Position numbers and translations under genes: made by a program. Source: Motiliproteus sp036960175 (GTDB lineage: Bacteria > Pseudomonadota > Gammaproteobacteria > Pseudomonadales > Balneatricaceae). Taken from it: a stretch of DNA of 64,000 nt. The stretch covers positions 124,001 to 188,000 of the forward strand of contig JBALWH010000004.1 of NCBI GenBank assembly GCA_036960175.1, in the 5' to 3' direction. Positions 43,134-53,414 of this stretch are shown here, piece by piece (the first letter of the stretch is position 1; every line of letters starts with the position of its first letter). The notes beneath the pieces are model-generated. The model saw nothing but the letters and a program-made list of their open reading frames with translations, did not search any database and was not told the DNA's origin.

Positions 43134-45239
43134 ATGAAAGCCTTGATTAAGGTGGTCCTAGGGTTAGTGGTGGTGTTGATTATCGCCGTGGTCGTGGTGG
43201 GTGCGGTATTCGACCCCAATGATTATAAAGCGGAGATCCAGCAATTGGCCCGAGACAAGGCCTCTATCGATCTCAGTATCGATGGCGATATTGGTTGGTC
43301 GATATTCCCGACGCTGGGGCTGCAATTGCCCAAGGTTAATGCCAAGAGCCTGGAAGGCAAGCAGCTGGCGGCGGTCAATCAGGTGCAGGTGGCCGTGAAG
43401 TTAACGTCATTGCTGCAAGGCAAAGTGGAAATGAACGGCGTGCTGGTGGACGGCCTGGTTCTGGCGGTAACTGCTCCGGCTGAAGGCACCGACAAGGGCG
43501 ATCACAAAGGTTCAGATAAAGGTCAGGACAAGTCTGGCTCTGGTGGTGTTCAGTTCGATATCGGTGATGTGGATATCCGCAATGCCAATATCACCCTGGA
43601 TGATCCTGCTCAGGGTCGCAAAGTGGTACTGACTGATTTCAACTTCAGTGGTAAAGGTGTGGCCAGTGCTACTCCGTTCCCGGCGTCGATGAATTTCAAT
43701 TTGGATCTCTATCAGGGTGGCAGTAGCCCGGCATCGTCATTGAAGATGAAGCTGGAAACTGAGCTGTTTCTGGATCTGGTTAACAACCTATTCAAGGTCA
43801 GTGGTCTGAACCTGGCGCTGAATATCAAAAATGAAGCCCTGGGTGATAAAGCCCAGGACCTGAATATCAAAGGCGATATAGTCGCAGATCTGGCGGCGGA
43901 TCAGCTGCAGCTACAATCATTGGTGGTGGAAATTGCTAATCTGGTGCTTAAGGCCGATCTGGATGTTAAGCAGATCAGCGGTAAGCCTCAGCTCAGCGGT
44001 AAGCTGGATGTGGCGCCTTTCGATGCGAATCAGTTGTTGGAGACCTTAGGTAAGCCCCGAGTTGAGACTTCTGATGCAGAGGCTCTGAAAAAAGTGGCCT
44101 TCACTACCCGCCTGGAAGGCCCTGCCAATACCCTGGTGCTGAAAGATCTGAAACTGCAGCTGGATGACACCACCTTCAACGGTGAGATCAGTTATAACCT
44201 CGGTACAGGTGCTCAGGTGGTGAAGCTGCAGGGCGACACGATCAATGTGGATCGTTACCTGCCGCCTAAGCAGGAGCAGCCTGCGGCCGAATCGACTGGC
44301 AGCGCGAAATCTGGTGAGCGTTATCCGAAGACGCCGCTATTCCCTCTGGAGGTGTTGAAAACTCTGAATCTGGTTGCCGATATTGGCCTGGATCAGCTAC
44401 AGGCTTCCGGCCTGACCATCTCTGCGCTGCAACTGCAGACCGAGGCCAGGGGTGGTCTGGTTAAGGTTAGCAAGATCGCGGGTCAGCTGTATGAGGGTAG
44501 CTTCAATAACAGCGCCACTATTGATGCCAGAAAAGATCCTATCTCTTTGAAGATCAATAAGAATGTCAGTCAGGTGCAGTTAGGCGGCATGCTTAAGGAC
44601 TTGGCCGATAAGGATGTGTTCTCCGGCTTGTTTAATATGAAAGGTAGCTATCAGGCCAGCGGTAACTCGATCTATGACATCGTTCATAGCCTGGACGGCA
44701 ATATGGATCTGAGCCTTAAGGATGGCCGCCTGCAAGGGGTTAACCTGGTGGATAAGCTTTGTAGCGGTCTGCTGCAATTGCAGGGTAAGACGCCGGACCC
44801 TACTGCCGCGACCAACTATACCGAGTTCAGCAATCTTAGCGGCAGCGTTAAAATCGTTAAGGGCGTGATGGATAACCAGGATCTTAAAGCGGCCTTGGCC
44901 GGGGTTAATCTGGGCGGTGCAGGTACCGTAGATTTGCCTAAGGAAGCGCTGGACTACGGTCTGTCATTAACCATTTTGCAGGAGCTGAAGGGTCCTAACT
45001 GTCAGATCGATAACAAGCTGCATAACCTCTCCTTCCCGGTTCGTTGCACCGGTGGTTTTGATGACGACCCTGCCAAGATGTGCGGCCCTGACAAGAAAGC
45101 GATGAATAAAGTGCTGGCTGATCTGGGCGCTGCGGAAGTCAAAGCCAAGGCCAAGGCCAAGGTGGATGCGGTGAAAACTGAAACCAAAGAGAAGCTGGAA
45201 TCCAAACTCAAAGGTAAGCTGAAGGGGTTATTTAACTGA
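43134..45239 (+). CDS. AsmA family inner-membrane protein
   Basis: 701 residues from the ATG at 43134, with AGGAGGG before it; the in-frame start at 43113 has no site. An N-terminal membrane helix (VVLGLVVVLIIAVVVVGAVF) is followed by FDPNDYKAEIQQLARDKASIDLSIDGDIGWSIFP-type AsmA start (in part GDIGWSIFPTLGLQLP) and a long periplasmic beta-rich region. AsmA-like proteins are thought to move phospholipids towards the outer membrane. A charged Lys/Asp/Gly linker lies near residues 115-140. It ends 3 bp before mutY. Confidence 0.87.
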   Translation: MKALIKVVLGLVVVLIIAVVVVGAVFDPNDYKAEIQQLARDKASIDLSIDGDIGWSIFPTLGLQLPKVNAKSLEGKQLAAVNQVQVAVKLTSLLQGKVEMNGVLVDGLVLAVTAPAEGTDKGDHKGSDKGQDKSGSGGVQFDIGDVDIRNANITLDDPAQGRKVVLTDFNFSGKGVASATPFPASMNFNLDLYQGGSSPASSLKMKLETELFLDLVNNLFKVSGLNLALNIKNEALGDKAQDLNIKGDIVADLAADQLQLQSLVVEIANLVLKADLDVKQISGKPQLSGKLDVAPFDANQLLETLGKPRVETSDAEALKKVAFTTRLEGPANTLVLKDLKLQLDDTTFNGEISYNLGTGAQVVKLQGDTINVDRYLPPKQEQPAAESTGSAKSGERYPKTPLFPLEVLKTLNLVADIGLDQLQASGLTISALQLQTEARGGLVKVSKIAGQLYEGSFNNSATIDARKDPISLKINKNVSQVQLGGMLKDLADKDVFSGLFNMKGSYQASGNSIYDIVHSLDGNMDLSLKDGRLQGVNLVDKLCSGLLQLQGKTPDPTAATNYTEFSNLSGSVKIVKGVMDNQDLKAALAGVNLGGAGTVDLPKEALDYGLSLTILQELKGPNCQIDNKLHNLSFPVRCTGGFDDDPAKMCGPDKKAMNKVLADLGAAEVKAKAKAKVDAVKTETKEKLESKLKGKLKGLFN

Positions 45240-45242
45240 TCG

Positions 45243-46319
45243 ATGATTGCCCCTGAACTGTTCCAACAGGCCGTGCTCGATTGGTTCGATGAGCACGGCC
45301 GCAAAGACCTGCCCTGGCAACAGCAACTGACCCCCTATCGTGTCTGGGTGTCCGAAATCATGTTGCAACAGACTCAGGTCGCCACGGTTATTCCCTATTA
45401 TCAACGCTTTATGCAAACCTTTCCGGATGTGCAGTCATTGGCTGCGGCAGATATCGATCAGGTGTTGCACCTGTGGACTGGACTGGGCTATTACGCCCGT
45501 GGCCGCAACCTGCATAAGACCGCCATCAAAGTGGTACAGGAGTATGGCGGCGAGTTTCCACTGACTGTCGATGAAATGCAGCAGCTGCCCGGTATTGGCC
45601 GCTCCACGGCGGGGGCTATTTTGTCTATCGCCAGCGGTGTTCGGGCTCCCATTCTCGATGGGAATGTGAAACGGGTCTTAGCGCGTTTCGAAGCCTTGCC
45701 CGGCTGGTATGGTCAAAGTGCCGTGTCAAAACAGCTGTGGGAGTACAGCGAGCATTACACCCCCGAGCCGCGCGTGGGGGATTTCACCCAGGCGATGATG
45801 GATCTGGGCGCCACCCTCTGTACTCGTTCCCGACCCCGTTGCCCGGAGTGTCCGTTGCTGCAGCACTGTGTCGCTTATGCTGAGGATAGCGTTGCGCTTT
45901 ATCCGCAATCGCGACCTAAAAAGCAGATCCCGCTGAAAGAGTGCTGGATGCTGTTGCTGGATGACGGCAACGCCCAGGTGCAATTGCAGCGCCGACCACC
46001 GGTCGGTATCTGGGGCGGACTTTGGTGTTTTCCTGAATTTGAATCTGAGGCTGAGTTATTAGAGGCCGGAGATCGGCTGGGGTATCTGCCACATGATGCT
46101 GCGCCTATCGCTCCCTTCACTCATACCTTCAGCCATTTTCAGCTACGCGTTCATCCGCTACGAATGCAGGTCGGGGGTAAATGTCAGCAGCTGTCTGAAC
46201 CCGAGGGTTCACTTTGGTGTGATCTGAAGCGGCCAGCAGAGGTTGGATTAGCGGCGCCGGTAAAGAAGCTATTAAAGCAACTGGCCAAAGACCATAAACT
46301 AACCATGGTAGAAGGATAA
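45243..46319 (+). CDS. mutY: A/G-specific adenine DNA glycosylase
   Basis: Removes adenine mispaired with 8-oxoguanine. 358 residues: catalytic Glu in SEIMLQQTQV, the helix-hairpin-helix LPGIGRSTAGAIL, catalytic Asp in LDGNVKRVLARF, the Cys-x6-Cys-x2-Cys-x5-Cys iron-sulfur loop (CTRSRPRCPECPLLQHC), and a C-terminal NUDIX-like domain for 8-oxoG recognition. asmA-mutY-yggX is a common order. Confidence 0.96.
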   Translation: MIAPELFQQAVLDWFDEHGRKDLPWQQQLTPYRVWVSEIMLQQTQVATVIPYYQRFMQTFPDVQSLAAADIDQVLHLWTGLGYYARGRNLHKTAIKVVQEYGGEFPLTVDEMQQLPGIGRSTAGAILSIASGVRAPILDGNVKRVLARFEALPGWYGQSAVSKQLWEYSEHYTPEPRVGDFTQAMMDLGATLCTRSRPRCPECPLLQHCVAYAEDSVALYPQSRPKKQIPLKECWMLLLDDGNAQVQLQRRPPVGIWGGLWCFPEFESEAELLEAGDRLGYLPHDAAPIAPFTHTFSHFQLRVHPLRMQVGGKCQQLSEPEGSLWCDLKRPAEVGLAAPVKKLLKQLAKDHKLTMVEG

Positions 46320-46349
46320 ACCCACGCGGGTTATTATTCTTGTTAATTG

Positions 46350-46410
46350 CCTAGGAGCTTGTCGGGCTTTTCCGCAGTAGATTAGTGTTAAGTCCGACAG
46401 GCTTCTAGGG
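46350..46410. repeat. Imperfect inverted repeat between mutY and yggX
   Basis: CCTAGGAGCTTGTCGGGCTT on the left and, inverted, AAGTCCGACAGGCTTCTAGG on the right pair at 17 of 20 positions around a 20-base centre. This looks like a dispersed intergenic palindrome (REP or small MITE) rather than a terminator, since no T-run follows. Confidence 0.6.
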
Positions 46411-46475
46411 CATAGACTATAGAATTCATACAGGGTTGCGGTTGCGTAACCCGTTAACAGGAGTTAGAACGCATT

Positions 46476-46748
46476 ATGGCTCGCATGGTTATGTGCAAAA
46501 AATACAAGCAAGAGATGGAAGGTCTGCCACAGCCTCCCTATCCCGGCGCTAGAGGTCAGGATGTGTTTGAGAACGTATCCAAGCAGGCCTGGCAAGAATG
46601 GATGGATCATCAGACTCGCTTGATCAACGAAAAGCATCTCAACATGATGGACCCGGATTCGCGTGGCTACCTGATGGGACAGATGGATAAGTTCTTCTCT
46701 GGGGAAGAATACGATAAAGCGGAAGGCTACGTTCCTACCAAGAAATAG
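46476..46748 (+). CDS. yggX: Fe(2+)-trafficking / oxidative damage protection protein YggX
   Basis: 90 residues, canonical family length. MVMCKKYKQEMEGLPQPPYPGARGQ contains the single conserved Cys that links it to iron-sulfur cluster protection, and WQEWMDHQTRLINEKHLNMMDP is the family core. It follows mutY as in E. coli, consistent with a shared role against oxidation. Confidence 0.96.
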   Translation: MARMVMCKKYKQEMEGLPQPPYPGARGQDVFENVSKQAWQEWMDHQTRLINEKHLNMMDPDSRGYLMGQMDKFFSGEEYDKAEGYVPTKK

Positions 46749-46758
46749 GCGTCTCCCT

Positions 46759-46800
46759 ATGGCAGGGCTGGTTTCATCTAGCCCCTGCCTTCTTGTTCTT
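46759..46800 (+). terminator. Probable yggX terminator
   Basis: GGCAGGGCT, a ten-base loop and AGCCCCTGCC (one bulge), followed by TTCTTGTTCTT. A moderate T-rich tail suggests a working but not strong terminator. Confidence 0.6.
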
Positions 46801-46951
46801 CACCTAGGTTCTTTTTGTTAGGGGAGCATTAGGCCCCGCTGTTATTGTCCTTTGCCATTCCTTGATAAATTCACCGGCATCAACGACTTTTAAAACCGGT
46901 CGATTGCGGAACCCTGGTCTTGTGTCACTCGTTCATGACCTCTAAGAATCT

Positions 46952-49288
46952 TCACTTACCCTTTTTTAACGCTTCGCTGAACAGTGCCGCCATGGTTCCC
47001 TGTTGCTTGCTCTGAGGGTGACTGGCTGTCTTCGGTCGCTGTTGCTCCTTGCCATTGCCGTGCTGCGGTCTTGGCTGCTGCGGTTTGTCTGTTGCGGGCT
47101 TTGGTGGCTGTTTTGCTGCCGGTTGTGACGATTCCTCTGTCTTCATCGTCAGGGAAATACGACGGCGCTTGGCATCGACTTCCAGCACCCTGACATTGAC
47201 GATATCGCCCGCTTTGACGTGCTCATGGGGGTCTTTGACAAAGCGGTCGGCGAGCATGGAAATATGCACTAGTCCGTCCTGGTGCACGCCGATGTCCACA
47301 AAAGCGCCGAAGTTGGTAACATTGCTAATCACCCCCTGCAATTTCATACCCGGCTCCAGATCCTGCAGGCTATTGATGTCGTCGCGGAAGCTGGCGGTCT
47401 TGAAGCTGGGACGGGGATCACGGCCGGGTTTTTCCAGTTCCTGCAGAATGTCTTTAACGGTTAATTCACCAAACTGGTCATCGCTATAGTCATTGGCCCG
47501 CAACGTTTTTAGCAACGAATCGTCGCCGATCAGTTGTGCGGCAGTGCGGCCGTTGCTGGCGGCGATCTGCTTGACCAGCCTGTAGGCTTCCGGGTGCACC
47601 GCGGAGCTATCCAGGGGTTCTTCACCGTCGCGGATGCGCAGGAAACCGGCCGCTTGCTCGAAGGCCTTGGGCCCGAGGCGAGGTACTTTTTGTAGTTGAT
47701 TACGACGGCTGAAACTGCCGAGTTGGTCGCGATAGGCGACGATGTTTTTAGCCAGTGTCGGGGTTAGTCCTGATACGTGCTGCAGTAACGCTTCGGAGGC
47801 GGTATTAAGGTCAACGCCGACGCTGTTCACGCAGTCTTCCACTACACCATCTAGCTGTGTAGCTAAGTCGCTTTGGTTGACGTCATGCTGGTATTGGCCG
47901 ACGCCGATGGCCTTGGGCTCTATCTTTACCAGCTCGGCCAGTGGGTCTTGCAAGCGTCGGGCGATGGACACTGCGCCGCGCAGGGTGACATCGAGATCAG
48001 GGAATTCCTGGCTGGCGAGTTCTGATGCAGAATAAACCGAAGCGCCGGCTTCGCTGACGATAATCTTCTGGGCACCAAGATCAGGGTGTTGCTTAAACAG
48101 GTCGGCCACCAGGCTATCAGTTTCCCGCGAGCCGGTGCCATTACCGATGCTGATCAGTTCCACCTGATGTCGGCGGCAGATCTTCGCCAGGGTATCGATG
48201 GACGCTTGCCATTGGTTTTTTGGCACATGGGGGTAAATGGTACAGGTATCCAAAAGCTTGCCGGTGCTGGCCACTACCGCCGCTTTGACGCCGGTACGCA
48301 ATCCCGGGTCCAGCCCCAGCGTGGCTTTAAAACCGGCGGGTGCGGCCAGTAATAGCTCTTTCAGGTTGCGGGCGAAGACGTCGATAGCACCGGCCTCGGC
48401 CTGTTCTCGGGCGCGGTTGACCAGCTCTTTCTCCAGTTGCGGGTGCAGCTTGCGACGCCAGCTGCGATGGATCACATCCCCCAACCATTGCCCGCTGATA
48501 CGGCGCTGGTCCAGATTCAGGTGGCGACAGATAGCGGTTTGCGGCGCGTCCATATCATCCAGTAGCAGCGACATTTTGAGAATGCCCTCGTGCTGTCCTC
48601 TTAATACCGCCAGTAAACGATGAGAGGGCATTTTTCTAAGGGCTTCATTATGATCAAAGTAGTCGCGAAACTTGCTGCCCTCATCCTGCTTACCTTTGGC
48701 AACTTTGACCACCAGGCTGCCTTGCTGCCATAACTGCTGGCGTAGATGTTGTACTAGGGTGGTGGCTTCGCCAATGTCGGCAATGATGATGGCTTCGGCT
48801 CCCGCCAGTACCTCTTCCGGATTGTTATAGCCTTTTTCGACGCTGATAAAGGGGCCGGCTAGCTTATTGGGTTGCTGTCCCTGGGTATTCAGCAGTTGTT
48901 GCACCAGTGGCTCAAGACCGGCTTCTCTGGCCTGTTGGGCTTTGGTGCGGCGGCTGGTTTTAAAAGGCTGGTAGAGTTCTTCCAGGCTGGATTTTGTTTC
49001 CGCGCTGTTCAGCTGTTGTTGTAATGCCGGAGTCAGCTTGCCCTGCTCCTGCAGGCGCTCAATCAGTAGCGCTTTGCGTTGCTGCAGCTCTCGCAGGTAG
49101 TCCAGTTGCTGCTTCAGCTGGCGTAGCTGGGTGTCGTCCAGAGAGCCGGTGACCTCCTTTCGGTAGCGCGCGATAAAAGGGACGGTGGAGCCTTCATCAA
49201 GCAGCTTAATGGCGGCATCGACCTGGCTGCTGCGAGCATTGATGGCGGCGGCGATTTTATTGGAGATGTTGTCTACAGAGCTATTCAT
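46952..49288 (-). CDS. tex: Tex family RNA-binding transcription accessory protein
   Basis: 778 residues. N-terminal helical Tex region with TVPFIARYRKEVTGSLDD, a YqgF-like RNase H fold (LGLDPGLRTGVKAAVV), a helix-hairpin-helix pair (DCVNSVGVDLNTASEALL, LGPKAFEQAAGFLRI) and a C-terminal S1 domain (VTNFGAFVDIGVHQDGLVHIS). The tail is rich in Gln, Pro and Lys. Tex binds RNA and structured nucleic acid and affects gene expression and tolerance to stress. Confidence 0.95.
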   Translation of the reverse strand: MNSSVDNISNKIAAAINARSSQVDAAIKLLDEGSTVPFIARYRKEVTGSLDDTQLRQLKQQLDYLRELQQRKALLIERLQEQGKLTPALQQQLNSAETKSSLEELYQPFKTSRRTKAQQAREAGLEPLVQQLLNTQGQQPNKLAGPFISVEKGYNNPEEVLAGAEAIIIADIGEATTLVQHLRQQLWQQGSLVVKVAKGKQDEGSKFRDYFDHNEALRKMPSHRLLAVLRGQHEGILKMSLLLDDMDAPQTAICRHLNLDQRRISGQWLGDVIHRSWRRKLHPQLEKELVNRAREQAEAGAIDVFARNLKELLLAAPAGFKATLGLDPGLRTGVKAAVVASTGKLLDTCTIYPHVPKNQWQASIDTLAKICRRHQVELISIGNGTGSRETDSLVADLFKQHPDLGAQKIIVSEAGASVYSASELASQEFPDLDVTLRGAVSIARRLQDPLAELVKIEPKAIGVGQYQHDVNQSDLATQLDGVVEDCVNSVGVDLNTASEALLQHVSGLTPTLAKNIVAYRDQLGSFSRRNQLQKVPRLGPKAFEQAAGFLRIRDGEEPLDSSAVHPEAYRLVKQIAASNGRTAAQLIGDDSLLKTLRANDYSDDQFGELTVKDILQELEKPGRDPRPSFKTASFRDDINSLQDLEPGMKLQGVISNVTNFGAFVDIGVHQDGLVHISMLADRFVKDPHEHVKAGDIVNVRVLEVDAKRRRISLTMKTEESSQPAAKQPPKPATDKPQQPRPQHGNGKEQQRPKTASHPQSKQQGTMAALFSEALKKGK

Positions 49289-49426
49289 AAAAAGATGCTT
49301 TACTCGTTGCTAGCGCTAGGGACCCATAATCTTGGCGTCAGAATCAGCTGAGTATATCTTTTCTGCAGATGATGGGGGAGCTGGCTGATTTTTATCTCCA
49401 TTGGGAATACACTGTCTTTATCCTCA

Positions 49427-51703
49427 ATGCCGGTTCAATCTATGCCTCAAATAATTGAAAATAAACGCGTTAGGCTACCTGTAATACTGGTGGTTCTGGC
49501 GTTGTTTGCATTGACTCTGTGGCAGGTGGCCGCCTGGGTGCGCAGTTCCGAAATGGAAAAACTGCATCGAGTGATCGAGGCGGATCTGGGGCGTTATGCT
49601 GTCAGCCTTGGCAACGAGCTGGAAAAATTCCGCAGTTTGCCGGAGTTGTTATCGACCAATGCCAGTATGTCTGGGGCTCTGGCAGCCCCCGATGATATGG
49701 TACGCCTGCATTATTTGAGCATCTATCTGGAAGAAATTGCCCGCATTACAGGGGCTTCTGATATCTACCTGATGGCCAAGGGAGGCACCACCATTGCAGC
49801 CAGCAACTGGCAGCAGGTCAGCTCTTTTGTTGGTCGCAACTTCAGTTATCGTCCCTATTTTAAACAGGCCATCAGCGGTACAGCCGGGCGTTATTTTGCC
49901 CTTGGCACCACCTCTCATAAACGCGGTTATTATTTTTCTCATCCGGTGGCGACAGCGTCCGGAATTGAAGGGGTTATTGTCGTTAAGATTGATCTTAACG
50001 ATATTGAAGAGCAGTGGAACGACCCCCTGGTGGACCTGATGGTGACCGATATTGATGATGTTATCTTTATCAGTACACGTAAGGAGTGGAAGTTTAAAAC
50101 CCTGGAGCCGCTGTCGGATCAGGACCTGAAACGAATTGTCTCCAGTCGTCGTTATGCCAACCAAGATCTCAGCACCCTGCCTATTCTGAAACGTCAGGAT
50201 TACAGTAAAAAAGCACAACTAATTACGGTGGTAGAAAAGGATAAAGCGGCACCGGCAACACTGAAGGGCCTGTCAGGTTCTGAATACATGTTGATGCGTC
50301 AGAATATGCCAGAAGCGGAGCTGCGTATTGTCGCCATGGCGAAGCTAACACCGGTTAAGCATCAGATCTGGAACTCTGTGGTGCTGGCGGGCTTTATCTT
50401 TTTGATTGTGCTGCTGCTGACTTCCTTCCTTCTTCTAAAGCGTAAGATCGTCAATGAGCGGCTGCACTTCAAACTGCAGGCTACTACGGCTCTGGAAGCT
50501 AATGAAGCTCGGGTTCGAGCCATTATCGATAATACTCAAGCAGGCTTGATTACCCTTGATAGTCAGGGTCGCATTGAGTCTTTCAATCCTACTGCCGGTT
50601 TGTTGTTTGGCTTCCAGCTATCGGAAGTCAATGGTTGTTATTTTAGTCAGCTGATCAAGACTGAAGATCGGGCTATTTGCTGGCGTCTGATAACTCACCC
50701 AGAGATGCTGCCACAGGGTCATCATGCGCCCATTATTGAGACCCAGGGTAAGCGTAAAGATGGTTCTTTGTTTCCTATTGAGTTGACCATCGGGCAAATG
50801 GAAGATCAGGGTGAGCGTAAATTTGTCGCTACCATTCATGATATTACCGAACGTAAAGAATACGAGGAACATTTGCGCCAGGCCCGTGATCAGTTGGAAC
50901 ATCGGGTGGCCGAGCGTACCGATGATCTGCAGACGGTCAACGATCGCTTGCGAAACGAGATGCTAGATCACGAGCGTACCCAGAATGAGCTGATACAAAC
51001 CGCTAAAATGGCAGTGTTAGGGCAATTGTCAGCGGGCATTAATCATGAGTTGAACCAACCGCTGACGGCGATTCGTGCTTATGCGGATAATGCTTGTGCT
51101 TTTCTGCAGTTGGATAAATCCCAGCGGGCGGTGGAGAATCTCATAGAGATAGCCGGATTAACGGAGCGCATGGCGAAGATTATTGCGCCGCTGAAAGTCT
51201 TCTCCCGCAATACTTCCGGCCAGGCAGAACCGGTATCGCTGAAATCGGTTCGTGATGGAGCTATGTCTATCCTTTATGGTCGTCTGGATAAAGAATCGGT
51301 GATGGTGCTGTGGCCCAAGGAGTTGGACGAGCTGTTTGTGTTAGGGGATATGGTGCGACTGGAGCAGGTAGCGGTAAACCTGTTAAGTAATGCGATGCAG
51401 GCGATGGAAGAGCAACCGAGCAAGCGTGTTGAGATCTCATGTTGCAGCACTGAGGATACGGTTATACTGCATTTTCGTGATGCTGGCCCCGGTATCAACC
51501 CGGATGAGATCCACAAGGTGTTTGAGCCCTTCTATACCACCAAGAAAGTGGGCGAGGGCTTGGGGTTAGGGCTGTCCATATCCTACCGGATCGTTGATAG
51601 CCTCGGTGGTAAGTTGACCGCCAGCAACCATCCCGGGGGTGGTGCGGTATTTTCGATGGAATTAAAACGAGCCAAGCCGAGGCCGGAAGCTATCGCCAGC
51701 TAA
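49427..51703 (+). CDS. dctB: DctB-like transmembrane sensor histidine kinase
   Basis: 758 residues: membrane helix at 18-36, a long periplasmic double-Cache-type sensor (ASDIYLMAKGGTTIAASNW, NFSYRPYFKQAISG), second membrane helix near 320-342, a PAS domain (NTQAGLITLDSQGRIESFN) and a HisKA box with LSAGINHELNQPLTAIR and HATPase GLGLGLSISYRIV. The FSYRPYF core and HELNQPL box are typical of DctB, which senses C4-dicarboxylates; the real ligand may differ. The cognate regulator lies 1.7 kb downstream after two other genes. Confidence 0.88.
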   Translation: MPVQSMPQIIENKRVRLPVILVVLALFALTLWQVAAWVRSSEMEKLHRVIEADLGRYAVSLGNELEKFRSLPELLSTNASMSGALAAPDDMVRLHYLSIYLEEIARITGASDIYLMAKGGTTIAASNWQQVSSFVGRNFSYRPYFKQAISGTAGRYFALGTTSHKRGYYFSHPVATASGIEGVIVVKIDLNDIEEQWNDPLVDLMVTDIDDVIFISTRKEWKFKTLEPLSDQDLKRIVSSRRYANQDLSTLPILKRQDYSKKAQLITVVEKDKAAPATLKGLSGSEYMLMRQNMPEAELRIVAMAKLTPVKHQIWNSVVLAGFIFLIVLLLTSFLLLKRKIVNERLHFKLQATTALEANEARVRAIIDNTQAGLITLDSQGRIESFNPTAGLLFGFQLSEVNGCYFSQLIKTEDRAICWRLITHPEMLPQGHHAPIIETQGKRKDGSLFPIELTIGQMEDQGERKFVATIHDITERKEYEEHLRQARDQLEHRVAERTDDLQTVNDRLRNEMLDHERTQNELIQTAKMAVLGQLSAGINHELNQPLTAIRAYADNACAFLQLDKSQRAVENLIEIAGLTERMAKIIAPLKVFSRNTSGQAEPVSLKSVRDGAMSILYGRLDKESVMVLWPKELDELFVLGDMVRLEQVAVNLLSNAMQAMEEQPSKRVEISCCSTEDTVILHFRDAGPGINPDEIHKVFEPFYTTKKVGEGLGLGLSISYRIVDSLGGKLTASNHPGGGAVFSMELKRAKPRPEAIAS

Positions 51704-51917
51704 TCGGCTACTATAATCATTAGTAAACAAACTGACCATGACCCGAACTTAGTGTTCGATGACTAATCTAAATCAATTCAAAAGGTTACATTTGTGGAGT
51801 GCCGCTGTCCCATGAATCCCCCTAAGTTTTCCGCAATGCTGGAGCCTGATCTCCGTAGCTCGGGCCTGAGCATTGATTTTCCATGGTTATGGATGGGTAT
51901 GTACTTGGGAGGTATGG

Positions 51918-52913
51918 GTGAACGGAGATAATCCAGTGTTGCCGCACCTTACGGTATTCAAAGAGCTGACTGTTTTTGAATGGCTGGACCTGCAGCACCG
52001 TCTTTTGTCTGAGATACATCAGCAATTGCTGGATGATCCGGAAAAAGGCCAGGCTTCTCGTTGTCTTTACCTGGCCCATCAGATTCAGAAAGTAGCGAGT
52101 GAGAACCCCATTGGTTTGCTGGCCGCACTGCAGCTAAATCGCAGCCTCAAATATCAGCAAATGAAGGAACTCTTTGTTGGAGTTCTGTGTGAAATGCTGG
52201 CTAAAGAGCAGGGCCTGGCATCATCGGCTCGACTCTATTTAATTTGCGCTGCGTTGACTCAAGATCTGGGTATGCTGGAGCTGCAGGATAATGCTCTCGA
52301 TCGGCAGGCGAATCCGTTAACGGACTCTCAAAAAAGGCAAATAAGTAAACATCCCCTGCAGGGGATGAGGTTGTTGCAGCGAGCACAGGTGAAAGAAACT
52401 CAATGGCTAACACCTCTGGAACAACACCATGAACAGCCTGATGGCAGAGGTTATCCTAGTGGGTTGAAAGGACATGAGATAACCTTGGCTGCTGGCATAT
52501 TGCGGGTGGCTGATGGCTATGTGGCCATGGTCAGGCCTCGGGGTGACCGACCTGCGCTGCTGCCAAAGGATGCAATCAAGGAGATTTTTCTGCTCAGAAG
52601 TAAGCAATTTGATACTGTGTCTGCTCGAATATTGGCCAATATTTTAGGACTGTATCCTCCGGGTTGTTGGGTTAGGCTCTATAATGGCGAGATGGGAGTG
52701 GTATCGGGTATCGGCAACAGCCATCCTTTCCCAGTGGTGTCGGTTATTTTATCCACTGAAGGTGAACATTTGTCCAAGGCGCTGCCCCGGGATACGCATT
52801 TGGACCCTTATACAGTTGTAGAAATGGTAAAAGCGCCATTTCATTTTAGTTTGACCTCTTTGCTGAACCAAATCTGGCCGACGGTTAAGGTTGAGATGCG
52901 AAAGAAGGTGTAA
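51918..52913 (+). CDS. Degenerate HD-GYP-type protein between dctB and dctD
   Basis: 331 residues from the GTG at 51918, which has GGGAGG five bases before it; the TTG at 51873 is less likely. The second half carries HHEQPDGRGYPSGLKGHEI (the HH and GYP motifs) and VADGYVAM, but the HD doublet reads TQDLGML where LLHDIG is expected, so one metal ligand is lost. Cyclic-di-GMP phosphodiesterase activity is therefore doubtful; binding is possible. The hemerythrin gene starts 28 bp later. Confidence 0.75.
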   Translation: MNGDNPVLPHLTVFKELTVFEWLDLQHRLLSEIHQQLLDDPEKGQASRCLYLAHQIQKVASENPIGLLAALQLNRSLKYQQMKELFVGVLCEMLAKEQGLASSARLYLICAALTQDLGMLELQDNALDRQANPLTDSQKRQISKHPLQGMRLLQRAQVKETQWLTPLEQHHEQPDGRGYPSGLKGHEITLAAGILRVADGYVAMVRPRGDRPALLPKDAIKEIFLLRSKQFDTVSARILANILGLYPPGCWVRLYNGEMGVVSGIGNSHPFPVVSVILSTEGEHLSKALPRDTHLDPYTVVEMVKAPFHFSLTSLLNQIWPTVKVEMRKKV

Positions 52914-52941
52914 CTGAGGTTTGTCGCTCAGGGAGATTGTT

Positions 52942-53346
52942 ATGCGACCATTACGAATTGAATCTGCGTTAAAGCTCAGTGTTGCTGAAATCGACTCACA
53001 GCATCAGGAGTTGGTTGATCTGGCCAATAAGACCCAGCTGATTATCGATGACGGAGGCCATCCAGTGTGTTTGATACGGATGTTGGATCAATTTAATGAG
53101 CTAACTATTCGCCATTTTTGTACTGAAGAAGTGCTTATGCAGGATGCGGGATATCCGGCCTATCAGGCACATAAACAGATGCATGACGTTTTGATCAAAA
53201 AGACCTTCGGGTTTGATGCTTCATCCTTGCTGGGTGATATAGGGGCCGCTAAAGACTTAGTTGCTCTGATGAGGGAATGGCTGCTCGACCATATCGAGGC
53301 TGATCGCGATGTGGCCAATTATTTGAAAGAACGGCAGTCGGTTTGA
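52942..53346 (+). CDS. Bacteriohemerythrin
   Basis: 134 residues from the ATG at 52942, preceded by GGGAG. The diiron ligands are visible in order: His21 in DSQHQELVDL, RHFCTEEVLM, AHKQMHDVL and DHIEADRDV. Such proteins bind oxygen or nitric oxide, and deliver or report it. It is directly downstream of the HD-GYP-like gene and 68 bp before dctD. Confidence 0.9.
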   Translation: MRPLRIESALKLSVAEIDSQHQELVDLANKTQLIIDDGGHPVCLIRMLDQFNELTIRHFCTEEVLMQDAGYPAYQAHKQMHDVLIKKTFGFDASSLLGDIGAAKDLVALMREWLLDHIEADRDVANYLKERQSV

Positions 53347-53414
53347 TTGTTGTCGTGCACCTGTTCTGCTGATGACCCTTTTCAATCCTATTCAACATTG
53401 GTCCTGTAGCCATC

